Assembly (NCBI GenBank): GCA_016880695.1 | Contig: JAEHCY010000591.1 | Span: 1-11,618 of the forward strand | DNA from: Chromatiaceae bacterium | GTDB taxonomy: Bacteria; Pseudomonadota; Gammaproteobacteria; Chromatiales; Chromatiaceae | DNA: 11,618 nt | Direction of reading: 5' to 3' | Part shown: one piece after another, positions 1 to 7,050 of the stretch | Numbering within the stretch: position 1 is the first letter of the stretch | Layout of the letters: every line of letters starts with the position of its first letter | Position numbers and translations under genes: made by a program | Notes under the pieces: generated by a model | Database searches by the model: none | Seen by the model: the letters and a program-made list of their open reading frames with translations, nothing else | Told to the model about the DNA's origin: nothing

Positions 1-268
1 GGGAGAGCGCCGCCAGCCTCTCCTCTGCCCACTCGGGGTCGGGCTCGTAGGCCACCGCGCCGGCACCCCTCAACACCGCCCCCTCGGCATAGCGGAGCCC
101 GTGGACCGAGCCCCCGCGACAGGCGAGAAACAGCTCCCCCGGTGCCACCCGCCGGCTGTCCAGGGTCAGCCCGCCAACGGGACGGTCCTGGAGCAGGCTC
201 ACCTGGGCCCAGCCGTCGAGGAGCCCGCGCAGGGACCAGGAGTGCTCGCGAATCGGCGCCGCCATCAT
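1..268 (-). CDS. murE: UDP-N-acetylmuramoyl-L-alanyl-D-glutamate--2,6-diaminopimelate ligase, N-terminal part (MurE)
   Basis: Only the first 88 or so codons lie in the window; the gene runs off the left edge. The translation contains GLTLDSRRVAPGELFLACRG (about residues 33-52), the UDP-sugar-binding N-terminal domain signature of Mur ligases, in which the Asp-Ser-Arg segment contacts the nucleotide. MurE is a cytoplasmic ATP-dependent ligase that adds meso-diaminopimelate, or lysine in some bacteria, to UDP-MurNAc-L-Ala-D-Glu. The ATP-binding and C-terminal domains that set the amino acid specificity are outside the window, so the substrate is inferred. Two adjacent in-frame ATG codons are possible starts (268-266 and 265-263). 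The first forms an ATGA overlap with the ftsI stop, indicating translational coupling. Position directly after ftsI is the normal dcw order, which makes the call firm despite truncation. Confidence 0.9.
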   Translation of the reverse strand, partial: MMAAPIREHSWSLRGLLDGWAQVSLLQDRPVGGLTLDSRRVAPGELFLACRGGSVHGLRYAEGAVLRGAGAVAYEPDPEWAEERLAALS

Positions 269-2025
269 CGGGTCGGCTCCACGCCGGCGAGGCGGGGGGA
301 TCCTTCCTCGACCTGATCCGGCGGGATGTTGAGCAGGCGCACCGCGTCCACCATCACACTGGCGAAGACCGGCGCTGCGACCTTGCCACCGTAGTAGACC
401 CCGCCCGATGGCTCGTCGATCATCACCGCCATGACCAGGCGTGGGTTACTCAGGGGCAGCATGCCGGCGAACACCGATTGATACTTGCGGCTGGCATAGC
501 CCCCAGCCACCGCCTTCTTCGCCGTCCCGGTCTTGCCTCCGACCCGATAGCCCTTGACCGCCGCGTCTTTGGCGGTGCCCACGCTCGAGACCACGGTCTC
601 GAGCATAGCCCGCATGGCCCGCGCCGTCGCCACGCTGAACACCCGCTCACCTTCCGGCGGCTGATCGACCTTGATTAGGGAAATGGGCCTTTTGACGCCA
701 TCGGCGGCGAGCACCGCATAGGCCTGAGCCAGTTGTAACGTCGACACCGAGAGACCGTAGCCAAAGGAGAGAGTGGCGTGCTCGAAGCGATTCCAACCCT
801 TGAAATGCGGCAACTGGCCGGCGGACTCGGCGGGGAACCCACTGCCGGTTAACTGCCCGAAACCCAAGCGACGATAGGTTTGGTAGAGCTCCTCGGCCGG
901 CATCATCCAGGCGATCTTGGTGACACCGATGTTGCTCGACTTGGTGATGACACCCGTGACATTGAGCCCGCCGTAGTTGTGCACATCGCGCACGGTGTAC
1001 TGTCCAACCTGCAGCACCCCCGGCGAGGTGTTGATCGGCGTAGTCGGGGTAACCACCCGCTTCTCCAGCGCGGCCGCCACCACGAACGGCTTGACCGTGG
1101 AGCCCGGCTCCATCACATCGGTGATGGCGCGGTTACGCATCCGCCCCCGGCGATTGTCGCGGCGGCCATTGGGGTTGTAGGAGGGCTGATTCACCATCGC
1201 CAGCACCTCGCCGGTGTTGACGTCGAGGATCACCGCGCTCCCGCCCAGGGCCTTATTCTTCTCCACCGCCGCCTTGAGCTCGCGATAGGCGAGAAACTGC
1301 AGTCGCCGATCGATGCTCAGGACCAGGTCCCGTCCCGGTTTAGGCGCACGCACATTCTCGACATCCTTAACCACCCGGTTCTTGCCGTCCTTGAGCACCC
1401 GCCGCGCGCCCGGCGTTCCGGTCAGCCACTCGTTGTAGCTGCGCTCCACCCCCTCCTGGCCGGCATCATCGATATCGGTAAAGCCAACCACATGAGCGGT
1501 GAGCTCGCCGCTCGGGTAGAAGCGGCGGTACTCGCGCTGCATCTCCAGGCCTTTGATGTCGAGCCGCTGCACCGCCTCCATCAGTCGGTCCGACCGATCG
1601 GGGGTGATCCGCCGGCGCAGGTAGATGAACGATTTCTCGCTCTTCTCCTCTAGTTGCTCCCGCAACTCGTCGAGGGGCATGCCCAAGGCTTTGGAGATCG
1701 CGGCGAGGTTATCGCGGGTGCGCTCGAGCTGCTTCGGATTGGCGATCACCGTATCCACCGGGGTGCTGACGGCCAAGGGCTCGCCGTTGCGGTCGAGCAC
1801 CATCCCCCGATGCGCCGGAATGGCCACCTCCCGCAGGTAGCGGCGATCGCCCTGGTCCTGCAGAAAGTCGGTCTCCCAGATCTGCCGCAGAAAGGCCCCG
1901 CCGGTAACCGCGATCAACGCCGCCGTCAGCACGGCCAGTACTAGCCGCCGGCGCCTGCCGAAATCCGGCGGGGACCAGCGCCTGGCAACCCGCTGGCGCG
2001 TGCTAATGGTTTTCAGTGATGCCAT
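265..2025 (-). CDS. ftsI: Peptidoglycan D,D-transpeptidase FtsI (PBP3)
   Basis: The 586-residue product is the septal class B penicillin-binding protein, which cross-links peptidoglycan at midcell within the divisome (FtsW-FtsI with FtsQLB). A short basic cytoplasmic tail precedes one membrane helix (about residues 27-47). The non-catalytic pedestal domain follows from about 65 to 230, with the conserved R-G segment in IPAHRGMVLDRNGEPLAVST. The transpeptidase domain carries all three active-site motifs: STVK (309-312, nucleophile Ser309), SSN (363-365) and KTGT (498-501). Length is close to E. coli FtsI (588). The ATG start lies 23 nt inside ftsL, and the stop overlaps the murE start, so the gene is embedded in the dcw operon. 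Expression should follow the promoter upstream of mraZ. Nothing in the sequence suggests loss of function. Confidence 0.97.
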   Translation of the reverse strand: MASLKTISTRQRVARRWSPPDFGRRRRLVLAVLTAALIAVTGGAFLRQIWETDFLQDQGDRRYLREVAIPAHRGMVLDRNGEPLAVSTPVDTVIANPKQLERTRDNLAAISKALGMPLDELREQLEEKSEKSFIYLRRRITPDRSDRLMEAVQRLDIKGLEMQREYRRFYPSGELTAHVVGFTDIDDAGQEGVERSYNEWLTGTPGARRVLKDGKNRVVKDVENVRAPKPGRDLVLSIDRRLQFLAYRELKAAVEKNKALGGSAVILDVNTGEVLAMVNQPSYNPNGRRDNRRGRMRNRAITDVMEPGSTVKPFVVAAALEKRVVTPTTPINTSPGVLQVGQYTVRDVHNYGGLNVTGVITKSSNIGVTKIAWMMPAEELYQTYRRLGFGQLTGSGFPAESAGQLPHFKGWNRFEHATLSFGYGLSVSTLQLAQAYAVLAADGVKRPISLIKVDQPPEGERVFSVATARAMRAMLETVVSSVGTAKDAAVKGYRVGGKTGTAKKAVAGGYASRKYQSVFAGMLPLSNPRLVMAVMIDEPSGGVYYGGKVAAPVFASVMVDAVRLLNIPPDQVEEGSPRLAGVEPTR

Positions 2026-2299
2026 TGCCTGCTCGCAGCACGATCACGTTTTCAGGGGCGGGCATTCTCATCGAGAGCAGCCTCCGCGCCTGGGCCTCCA
2101 TGCGCGCCTGGTTGCTCAGGGCCGCTTCTTCGATCTGCAGCCTCCCCCACTCGATGTCGATCCGGTCGCGCTCCGCGCGCAGTCCCTGGAGCTCGACGAA
2201 ATTCTTTCTGCTCAGGTACTTCACGTACGCCACCGCGATGCCCGAGGCGACCACGGAGATCCCGAGACAGGCGAGAAAGATGGCCCGCACCCACTTCAC
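2003..2299 (-). CDS. ftsL: Cell division protein FtsL
   Basis: This is a 98-residue bitopic membrane protein with a short N-terminal cytoplasmic tail, one transmembrane helix (about residues 5-27) and a periplasmic segment. The periplasmic segment (about 33-75) has heptad-spaced leucine, isoleucine and valine residues expected of the FtsL-FtsB coiled coil. FtsL joins FtsB and FtsQ to activate FtsWI. Sequence conservation in this family is low, so the call rests on the topology, the size and the invariant position between rsmH and ftsI. The start is GTG at 2299-2297 and forms a GTGA overlap with the rsmH stop; the 3' end overlaps ftsI by 23 nt. E. coli FtsL is somewhat longer (121 residues), mainly because of a longer cytoplasmic tail. 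Both overlaps imply coupled translation and fixed stoichiometry with neighbours. Confidence 0.93.
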   Translation of the reverse strand: MKWVRAIFLACLGISVVASGIAVAYVKYLSRKNFVELQGLRAERDRIDIEWGRLQIEEAALSNQARMEAQARRLLSMRMPAPENVIVLRAGNGITENH

Positions 2300-3228
2300 G
2301 CCAGGCGCTCCGCCACCCGCAGCACCGCGCTCCGCGCGCGCGGATTGGCCACCACCTCAGCCCCTGTGGGGCGTAACGGCTTGCCCAGAAGCCGCAGGCG
2401 CTGGTGCAGCGCCGCGCGGGTAACCGGAACCCCCACCGGAAACCGATCGCCCTGAGCCTCCTCCCGCATGAAGCGCTTGACGATGCGGTCCTCCAGCGAG
2501 TGGAAACTGATCACCGCCAACCGTCCGCCCAAGGCGAGTGCCTCGATGACCTGCCCAAGGCAGCTCGTGAGCGCCTCGAGCTCACGGTTGACGAAGATCC
2601 GGATCGCCTGAAAGGAGCGGGTGGCAGGATGCTTACCCGGCTCACGCGAGGGGCTCGCGCGGGCAATGAGCTCTGCCAACTGCGCGGTCCGTCGCATGGG
2701 CACCGCCGTGCGCGCCGCCACCAGGGCGCGGGCGATTCGGCGCGCATAACGCTCCTCGCCCAAACCCCAGAGCACCTCCGCAATCTCCCGCTCGGCGGCC
2801 CGCCCAAGCCAATCGGCCGCCGCCTCGCCCCGCTCCGGGTTCATGCGCATGTCGAGGGGACCATCCAGGGCGAAGCTGAAGCCGCGACGTGGATCGTCCA
2901 GTTGCGGTGAGGAGACGCCAAGGTCGAGCAAAACCCCCTGCACCCGTCCGAGCAGGCCACGTTGGGCGAGGACTGCGCGCAGGTCAGAGAAATTGGCCTG
3001 CTCGATCTCAAAGCGCGAATCCTGTTGCGCGAGCCGCGCCCCCTCGGCCACCGCCTCAGGGTCCTGGTCCAGGCCGAGCAGACGACCCACCGGAGACAAC
3101 CGCCCCAGGATGCCGCGACTGAGCCCGCCTCGACCGAAAGTTGCGTCCACGTAAAACCCGTTTGGCTCCGTCATCAGCACGGTCAACACTTCATCCAGCA
3201 GGACCGGTAGGTGCTCACGCCCGCCCAT
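2296..3228 (-). CDS. rsmH: 16S rRNA (cytosine(1402)-N(4))-methyltransferase RsmH (MraW)
   Basis: RsmH methylates N4 of C1402 in 16S rRNA of the small subunit, using S-adenosylmethionine; RsmI, encoded at 4407-5261, adds the 2'-O-methyl group to the same nucleotide. The start used here (ATG, 3228-3226) gives a 310-residue protein beginning MGGREHLPVLLDEVL, the usual family N-terminus. The open frame extends further upstream, but that extension overlaps mraZ and is not family-like. Visible motifs are the SAM-binding YVDATFGRGGLSRGIL, the LLDLGVSSPQLDDPRRGFSF block, and ISFHSLEDRIVKRFMR near the C-terminus. The gene starts 5 nt after the mraZ stop and its own stop overlaps ftsL, so it is part of the dcw operon. 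No strong Shine-Dalgarno is visible before 3228, consistent with translational coupling to mraZ. Confidence 0.97.
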   Translation of the reverse strand: MGGREHLPVLLDEVLTVLMTEPNGFYVDATFGRGGLSRGILGRLSPVGRLLGLDQDPEAVAEGARLAQQDSRFEIEQANFSDLRAVLAQRGLLGRVQGVLLDLGVSSPQLDDPRRGFSFALDGPLDMRMNPERGEAAADWLGRAAEREIAEVLWGLGEERYARRIARALVAARTAVPMRRTAQLAELIARASPSREPGKHPATRSFQAIRIFVNRELEALTSCLGQVIEALALGGRLAVISFHSLEDRIVKRFMREEAQGDRFPVGVPVTRAALHQRLRLLGKPLRPTGAEVVANPRARSAVLRVAERLA

Positions 3229-3233
3229 GAGAA

Positions 3234-3689
3234 TCAGATCGAGAGGGAAGCGAGCTCGGCGGGCAACTGCATCTGGCCCAGATCGACCCGGTCCAGCCAG
3301 TCGTCGCGCTTGCGGTTCCAGGTCTCCTCGTCCCACACCTCGAACCTGCGCCCTTGTCCCACCAGAGCCACGCGACGCTCCAGACCGGCGAAGCTCCTCA
3401 ATTCCGCAGACAAGAGGATGCGCCCCTGGGTATCCATCTCGACGTCTTGGGCGTGGCCGATGTAGAGACGTTGCAGGTTGCGGGTTTGCTCGTTGAAGGT
3501 GGGGAGATTACGCAGCCGTTCCTCGATCACCAGCCACTCGGGCGCCGGGTAGAGCAGCAGGCAGCGATCCTTGTCGGCGGTGACCACGTGCTGGGCGTTG
3601 CTGGAAGACTGCAGCAGCTCGCGATAGCGAGCCGGAATCGCCATGCGACCCTTGGCATCGAGATTGAGACTGGTGACGCCGCGGAACAC
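3234..3689 (-). CDS. mraZ: Transcriptional regulator MraZ
   Basis: MraZ is a small DNA-binding protein of the AbrB-like fold that forms ring oligomers and, in E. coli, represses the dcw operon including its own gene by binding repeated G-rich boxes. The 151-residue product has the family length and the two tandem SpoVT/AbrB-type repeats, each with its DxxxR signature: DAKGR at 11-15 and DTQGR at 86-90. The start is GTG at 3689-3687, supported by a near-perfect Shine-Dalgarno (3694-3702) and by the standard N-terminus MFRGVTSLNLDAKGR. It is the first gene of the dcw operon, immediately downstream of the promoter and the phased G-boxes annotated separately, so autoregulation is likely. rsmH follows after 5 nt. 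Confidence 0.97.
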   Translation of the reverse strand: MFRGVTSLNLDAKGRMAIPARYRELLQSSSNAQHVVTADKDRCLLLYPAPEWLVIEERLRNLPTFNEQTRNLQRLYIGHAQDVEMDTQGRILLSAELRSFAGLERRVALVGQGRRFEVWDEETWNRKRDDWLDRVDLGQMQLPAELASLSI

Positions 3690-3693
3690 CCCC

Positions 3694-3702
3694 TCACCTC
3701 CT
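3694..3702 (-). promoter_or_regulatory. Ribosome binding site of mraZ
   Basis: The minus strand reads AGGAGGTGA, nine consecutive matches to the anti-Shine-Dalgarno sequence. The GGAGG core is 7 nt from the GTG codon at 3689. This decides the non-ATG start of mraZ. It overlaps the last of the phased G-boxes. Confidence 0.85.
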
Positions 3703-3735
3703 CCCTAATACTCCCTGTTTCCCCACTTTTCCCCA
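3701..3735 (-). promoter_or_regulatory. Putative MraZ operator: four 10-bp-phased G-boxes
   Basis: On the minus strand, two TGGGG boxes (3735-3731 and 3725-3721) are followed by two GGGAG boxes (3715-3711 and 3705-3701). Each box is separated by 5 nt, giving an exact 10-bp period over four repeats. The described E. coli MraZ target is repeated TGGGN separated by 5-nt spacers upstream of mraZ; the first two boxes match it exactly and the last two are shifted variants. The array begins a few bases after the predicted transcription start (about 3739) and ends in the mraZ Shine-Dalgarno, so a bound MraZ ring could block both initiation and early elongation. The match is by pattern and position only. 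Confidence 0.75.
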
Positions 3736-3745
3736 CTTCATCGTC

Positions 3746-3774
3746 ATATTAGGCGCACCCACACCTCCCGTCAA
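3746..3774 (-). promoter_or_regulatory. Sigma70 promoter of the dcw operon (PmraZ)
   Basis: The minus strand has -35 TTGACG (3774-3769), a 17-nt spacer, and -10 TAATAT (3751-3746). The predicted start is near 3739, about 50 nt before the mraZ GTG. The A-rich stretch just upstream of the -35 on this strand (about 3780-3800) could act as an UP element. The remainder of the gap back to the rnpB end holds no gene that I can see. Confidence 0.8.
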
Positions 3775-3906
3775 GCACACAACAGGCAAAATCTTTCTTC
3801 GTCAGAGACTTATACCCAGCTCTTAACCCCGAAAACGCAGCCCTGGGGAGGGTGCCGATTTTCAGTTCGATGGCCGATTAACTTAAAGCTGAATCTTAGA
3901 ATCCAA

Positions 3907-3923
3907 TGCCGGCGGGGCCGGCA
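3907..3923 (-). terminator. Candidate terminator hairpin downstream of rnpB
   Basis: TGCCGGC-CCC-GCCGGCA on the minus strand forms a perfect 7-bp stem with a 3-nt loop, about 40 nt past the mature 3' end of rnpB. The following bases (TTGGATTCT) are only moderately U-rich, so efficiency is uncertain. It would separate rnpB transcription from the dcw promoter downstream. Confidence 0.4.
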
Positions 3924-3961
3924 GCGCGGGACGATGCGAGGAGAGGTGAGGCGGCGAGGGC

Positions 3962-4328
3962 GGGAGCCGGCCTGTAAGCCGGGTTCTGTCGTGGACAGTC
4001 ATTCGTCTGGGGCGCACGTCACCGCACGCCTCTAGCGACCTACCCGGGAACCGTGCGGGTCACACGTCGCAGCTGGGGCTGCTCGTTCCCCTATTTGGTC
4101 TTGCTTCGGATGGGGTTTACCCTGCCGCCGCTGTTACCAGCGGCGCGGTGCGCTCTTACCGCACCTTTTCACCCTTGCCGGCGGCCCTTGGGCCGCTTAG
4201 GCGGTATGTTTTCTGTGGCACTCTCCGTAGGCTCGCGCCCCCCAGGTGTTACCTGGCACCCTACCCTGTGAAGCCCGGACTTTCCTCCCCGCCGCGGTAG
4301 CGGCAGAGCGACTGTCCGGCCGACTCCC
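3962..4328 (-). ncRNA. rnpB: RNase P catalytic RNA, bacterial type A
   Basis: This is the RNA subunit of RNase P, which with the RnpA protein removes 5' leaders from tRNA precursors. Read on the minus strand, it has the universal segments of a type A RNA: GAGGAAAGUCCGGGCU near the 5' side (4286-4271), AAGGGUGAAAAGGUGCGGUA in the middle with the GGUAACAG segment, and CGACAGAACCCGGCUUA near the 3' end. The ends are set by helix P1: GGGAGUCGGCC at the 5' end (4328-4318) pairs over 11 positions, with one U.G pair, with GGCCGGCUCCC at the 3' end (3972-3962). The mature 3' end may extend a few bases beyond 3962. The length of about 367 nt is normal. It lies between rsmI and mraZ, as I recall for Pseudomonas. 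Short reading frames across this stretch are not genes. Confidence 0.97.
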
Positions 4329-4334
4329 GTCCCT

Positions 4335-4364
4335 ATTATATGAGACCTCGGGATACCCTTCGAA
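4335..4364 (-). promoter_or_regulatory. Promoter of rnpB
   Basis: A perfect -10 box TATAAT lies at 4340-4335 on the minus strand. Six bases separate it from the first base of P1 at 4328, so the transcript would begin at or next to the mature 5' end. The best -35 candidate is TTCGAA (4364-4359, 18-nt spacer), which is weak. The promoter sits in the 78-bp gap after rsmI. Confidence 0.75.
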
Positions 4365-4406
4365 TTGAGACGCCGGTGTGGCCATGCCCGCCAGGCCGGG
4401 GGGGCC

Positions 4407-5261
4407 TCAATCGGCGGGACCAGAGCTCAGCTCCAGCAGACGCCGATACCAGTTCTTCGGGCTACCACCGGCAATCCGCGCAGTCAGCCGAGCCGCCTGC
4501 TTGGGGGGAAGCTCGCTCGCGAGCGCCCGCAGGGTCTGATCGGCGTCCACTGCCCCCCCCGCCGGCGCACTGACCTTCCCCCGTACCAGCAGCACGAACT
4601 CGCCCTTGCGCTGATTGGCATCGGCCTGCAGACGGGCCCGCAGCTCGCCCAAGGTGCCGCATAGAAAGGTCTCGTGGAGTTTGGTCAGCTCACGCGCAAT
4701 CACCGCGTCGCGCCCCGCACCCAAGACCTCCACCGCATCCTCCAGCATCCCGAGGATGCGGTGACTCGATTCATAGACGACCAGCGTCGCCGACTCCTCC
4801 GCGAGGCCCGCCAGCCAGGTGCGGCGCGGCGCCCGCGTCCGTGGCCCGAAGCCGAGATAGAGCACCCGATCCGAAGGCAACCCGGCGGCGGAGAGGGCGC
4901 AGACCGCCGCACTGGGACCGGGGATCGGAATCACCGGCAGATCCTGCTCTCGCGCCGCGCGCACCAGCGTGAAGCCTGGATCACTGACCAGCGGCGTACC
5001 CGCATCCGACACCAGGGCCACCGAGGCTCCCGCGCGAAGCCGCTCCAGGACACCAGGCATCAGCTCCGCCTCGTTGTGCTCATGGAAGGCGTGAAGCTGG
5101 CCCGATATCCCATAGTGCTGCAGCAGGATGCGGGTGCGACGGGTGTCCTCGGCCAGGATCCAATCCACCGCCCCCAGCACCTGCACCGCCCGGTAAGTGA
5201 TGTCCGCCAGATTGCCGATCGGCGTGGCCACCACGTATAGTACGCTGCGTTCAATCGCCAC
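4407..5261 (-). CDS. rsmI: 16S rRNA (cytidine(1402)-2'-O)-methyltransferase RsmI
   Basis: RsmI methylates the 2'-OH of C1402 in the 16S rRNA decoding centre using S-adenosylmethionine, complementing RsmH encoded nearby. The 284-residue protein has the tetrapyrrole-methylase fold with VATPIGN (11-17), EDTRRTR (38-44), VSDAGTPLVSDPG (84-96) and PIPGPSA (112-118). It ends in the C-terminal helical RNA-binding extension that contains LPPKQAARLTARIAGG. The start is GTG at 5261-5259, supported by AGGGGAG 5 nt upstream on the minus strand and the usual N-terminus LYVVATPIGNLADIT. It diverges from lpoA, with only 2 bp between the two start codons. Its own promoter must therefore lie inside the first part of lpoA; I see no convincing -10 there. 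A short AGGCC/GGCCT inverted repeat (4393-4407) overlaps the stop without a T-run. Confidence 0.96.
   Translation of the reverse strand: MAIERSVLYVVATPIGNLADITYRAVQVLGAVDWILAEDTRRTRILLQHYGISGQLHAFHEHNEAELMPGVLERLRAGASVALVSDAGTPLVSDPGFTLVRAAREQDLPVIPIPGPSAAVCALSAAGLPSDRVLYLGFGPRTRAPRRTWLAGLAEESATLVVYESSHRILGMLEDAVEVLGAGRDAVIARELTKLHETFLCGTLGELRARLQADANQRKGEFVLLVRGKVSAPAGGAVDADQTLRALASELPPKQAARLTARIAGGSPKNWYRRLLELSSGPAD
5212..5241 (+). promoter_or_regulatory. Putative promoter of lpoA inside rsmI
   Basis: TTGCCG (5212-5217), an 18-nt spacer and TATAGT (5236-5241) form a reasonable sigma70 promoter within the beginning of rsmI on the opposite strand. The predicted start is near 5248, leaving a leader of only about 16 nt (or 34 nt if lpoA starts at 5282). 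Confidence 0.5.
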
Positions 5262-5263
5262 CT

Positions 5264-6619
5264 ATGCTCCCCTTTTGCGCTATGTCCGCATCGCCCGCCC
5301 AGCGCCCCTTCGGTTACTCGCTCACCGCGGTACTGCTCGTATCCCTCATCCTCCCGTTTCTCGGAGGCTGCGCCAGCGAGCCCGCCAGGAAACCCGCGCC
5401 GGTTACCTCCACCTCCGATAAACAGGCAGCTCCGCGCACGCCCGGCACGACCGCCCCAGGGAAACCGGCGACGACTTATGCATTCAAACCGTTGCGCCAA
5501 GTCGCGGTGCTACTGCCGCGCAGTGGCGAGCTTGCGGGTCCCGCCGCGGCACTGCGCGATGGTTTCCTCGCCGCGTACTATAGCGCGTCCCCCAGCGGAC
5601 GGCCGGAGCTGAGCTTCTACGACACAAGCAACGCGGGCGAGGCCCCCCGCCTCTACCAGGAGGCCGTCGCCAATGGTGCCGACCTGGTGGTCGGTCCGTT
5701 ACAGAAGGAGGGTGTCGCAGCCTTGATGCGTGTCCACCCACTGCCCGTGCCGGTACTGGCGCTCAACCGGGTGGAGGACAGTAGCGGGGGATCCGATATC
5801 CTCTTCATGTACGCCCTCGCACCAGAGGACGAAGCCGCCGAGGTCGCCGACCGGGCCTGGGCCGACGGCCACAAGGTGGCGCTGATCCTCAAGCCCGAGG
5901 ACGCCTGGGGCGAGCGGGTACAGCGTAGCTTCAGCGAACGCTGGTCCGCCCTTGGGGGGGTGGTGGCCGCCAGCCAGGGCTACGATCCCAACGCCCATGA
6001 GTATGCCGAAGCCATCGGACAACTGCTCAGGCTCAAACAGAGTCAGGAGCGACACGGCCGGCTGCAGACTACCCTGGGCCGCCCGATCGAGTTCCAGCCG
6101 CGCCGGCGCCAGGATGCGGGCTTCATCTTCCTCATCGCCCAGAACCAGAGGGCGCAGGAACTCTGGCCGCAGCTTCAGTTCGCCCACGCCGGCGACCTGC
6201 CAGTTTACGCCACCTCAAGCGTCTACAGCGGGGCCCTCGATAATCGCAGTGACGCCGAGCTGGCGGGCATTCTCTTCCCCGACCTACCCTGGCTGCTGCG
6301 GGACGATCCCCAGGATCCCCTCTCGCGCTCGGCGCTGGCCCCATCCCTCCCGGAGGTCAAGGGGCCCTACGCGCGGCTCTTCGCGATGGGCATGGACAGC
6401 TATGAGCTCGCCGTGCGGCTCGGCCAGATCGCACGACAGCCCGAGAGCACCGTCGCCGGGCGCACCGGAACCCTCTCCCTCGACGCCGAACGCCGGATCA
6501 ACCGCCGCCTCCTCTGGGCGCGGATGTCTGACTCGGGACCTCGGGTGGTGGGGCCAGCGGACACACGCGCCCCACGCGGCACCGCGGAGAGTCCTGGTGG
6601 CGTCACCGCGCTGCGCTGA
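5264..6619 (+). CDS. lpoA: Penicillin-binding protein activator LpoA, short form (LppC family lipoprotein)
   Basis: LpoA is an outer-membrane lipoprotein that reaches through the periplasm to stimulate the bifunctional synthase PBP1A. The 451-residue product has a lipoprotein signal ending in LGGC (lipidated Cys36). A Pro/Thr/Ala/Lys-rich linker follows (about 37-72), then a periplasmic-binding-protein-like domain of the LpoA C-terminal type (about 74-430) with VVGPLQKEGVAAL, RRRQDAGFIFLIA and AGDLPVYATSSVYSG. The N-terminal TPR-like domain of enteric LpoA (678 residues in E. coli) is absent, so the linker leads directly into the C-terminal domain. ATG 5264 is used here; ATG 5282 gives a more ordinary signal peptide (MSASPAQRPFGYS...) and neither has a clear Shine-Dalgarno. 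The gene heads the lpoA-yraN-dolP group and overlaps yraN by 23 nt. Confidence 0.92.
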   Translation: MLPFCAMSASPAQRPFGYSLTAVLLVSLILPFLGGCASEPARKPAPVTSTSDKQAAPRTPGTTAPGKPATTYAFKPLRQVAVLLPRSGELAGPAAALRDGFLAAYYSASPSGRPELSFYDTSNAGEAPRLYQEAVANGADLVVGPLQKEGVAALMRVHPLPVPVLALNRVEDSSGGSDILFMYALAPEDEAAEVADRAWADGHKVALILKPEDAWGERVQRSFSERWSALGGVVAASQGYDPNAHEYAEAIGQLLRLKQSQERHGRLQTTLGRPIEFQPRRRQDAGFIFLIAQNQRAQELWPQLQFAHAGDLPVYATSSVYSGALDNRSDAELAGILFPDLPWLLRDDPQDPLSRSALAPSLPEVKGPYARLFAMGMDSYELAVRLGQIARQPESTVAGRTGTLSLDAERRINRRLLWARMSDSGPRVVGPADTRAPRGTAESPGGVTALR

Positions 6620-6968
6620 TAGTCGCGCCGAGATTGGCCAGGCCAAGGAGCAACTCGCACGCCAGTTCCTTGAGGCACAGGGTTTGCGGCTGGTGGAGAA
6701 GAACTACCGCTGCCGCCTCGGCGAGGTCGACCTGATCATGCGGCACCGCGATGTCCTGGCATTTGTCGAGGTCCGCTTTCGCCGCTCCAGCACCCACGGC
6801 GCCGCGGGAGAGACCGTCACCCGCGCAAAACAGGCGCGCATCGCCCGGGCAGCCGCCCATTACCTGCAACAGCTTCACCACACACCCCCCTGCCGTTTCG
6901 ACGTTGTCAGCATCGGCGAGGGCGACCGCATCGAATGGATCGCGGATGCCTTTCGGCTCCAGACGTGA
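6597..6968 (+). CDS. yraN: YraN family (UPF0102) nuclease-fold protein
   Basis: This is a 123-residue member of the UPF0102 family, predicted from structure to have a restriction-endonuclease-like fold; its biological role is not settled. The conserved core is present: NYRCRLGEVDLIMRH (about 36-50), FVEVRFRRS (about 56-64), VTRAKQARIARAAAHYL and CRFDVVSI. The acidic residues of GEVDLI and the EVR segment match the putative D-ExK/R metal site; Arg instead of Lys also occurs in E. coli YraN. No ATG is available. I chose GTG 6597 because GGAG (6586-6589) lies 7 nt upstream and the resulting N-terminus (ASPRCADSRAEIGQAKEQLA) fits the family. This places the start 23 nt inside lpoA, so translation is probably coupled. 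Adjacent CTG 6594 is a less likely alternative. Confidence 0.88.
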   Translation: MASPRCADSRAEIGQAKEQLARQFLEAQGLRLVEKNYRCRLGEVDLIMRHRDVLAFVEVRFRRSSTHGAAGETVTRAKQARIARAAAHYLQQLHHTPPCRFDVVSIGEGDRIEWIADAFRLQT

Positions 6969-7050
6969 GACCCACACCCCCAGGGTTCCCGCCGGCATCC
7001 TTTACCCGTGCCCCGCACCTTGCCGGAATTCAATACAATCAGGGGAGATC

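Noticed and set aside
880..1653. 257-codon plus-strand frame inside ftsI.
   Set aside because: It is an antisense shadow in GC-rich DNA; ftsI on the minus strand carries all catalytic motifs.
3229..3336. Upstream extension of rsmH to 346 residues.
   Set aside because: It would overlap most of the 3' end of mraZ and gives residues unlike the family; ATG 3228 yields the standard N-terminus.
4053..4271. Plus-strand 72-codon reading frame between rsmI and mraZ.
   Set aside because: It lies wholly inside rnpB on the opposite strand; the conserved RNase P RNA segments and P1 pairing explain the sequence.
5952..6596. Long plus-strand open frame running into yraN, suggesting an N-terminal extension of about 215 residues.
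   Set aside because: It overlaps lpoA, whose frame has clear family motifs; the extension is low-complexity Ser/Arg/Pro-rich shadow translation, and yraN family proteins are about 120 residues.
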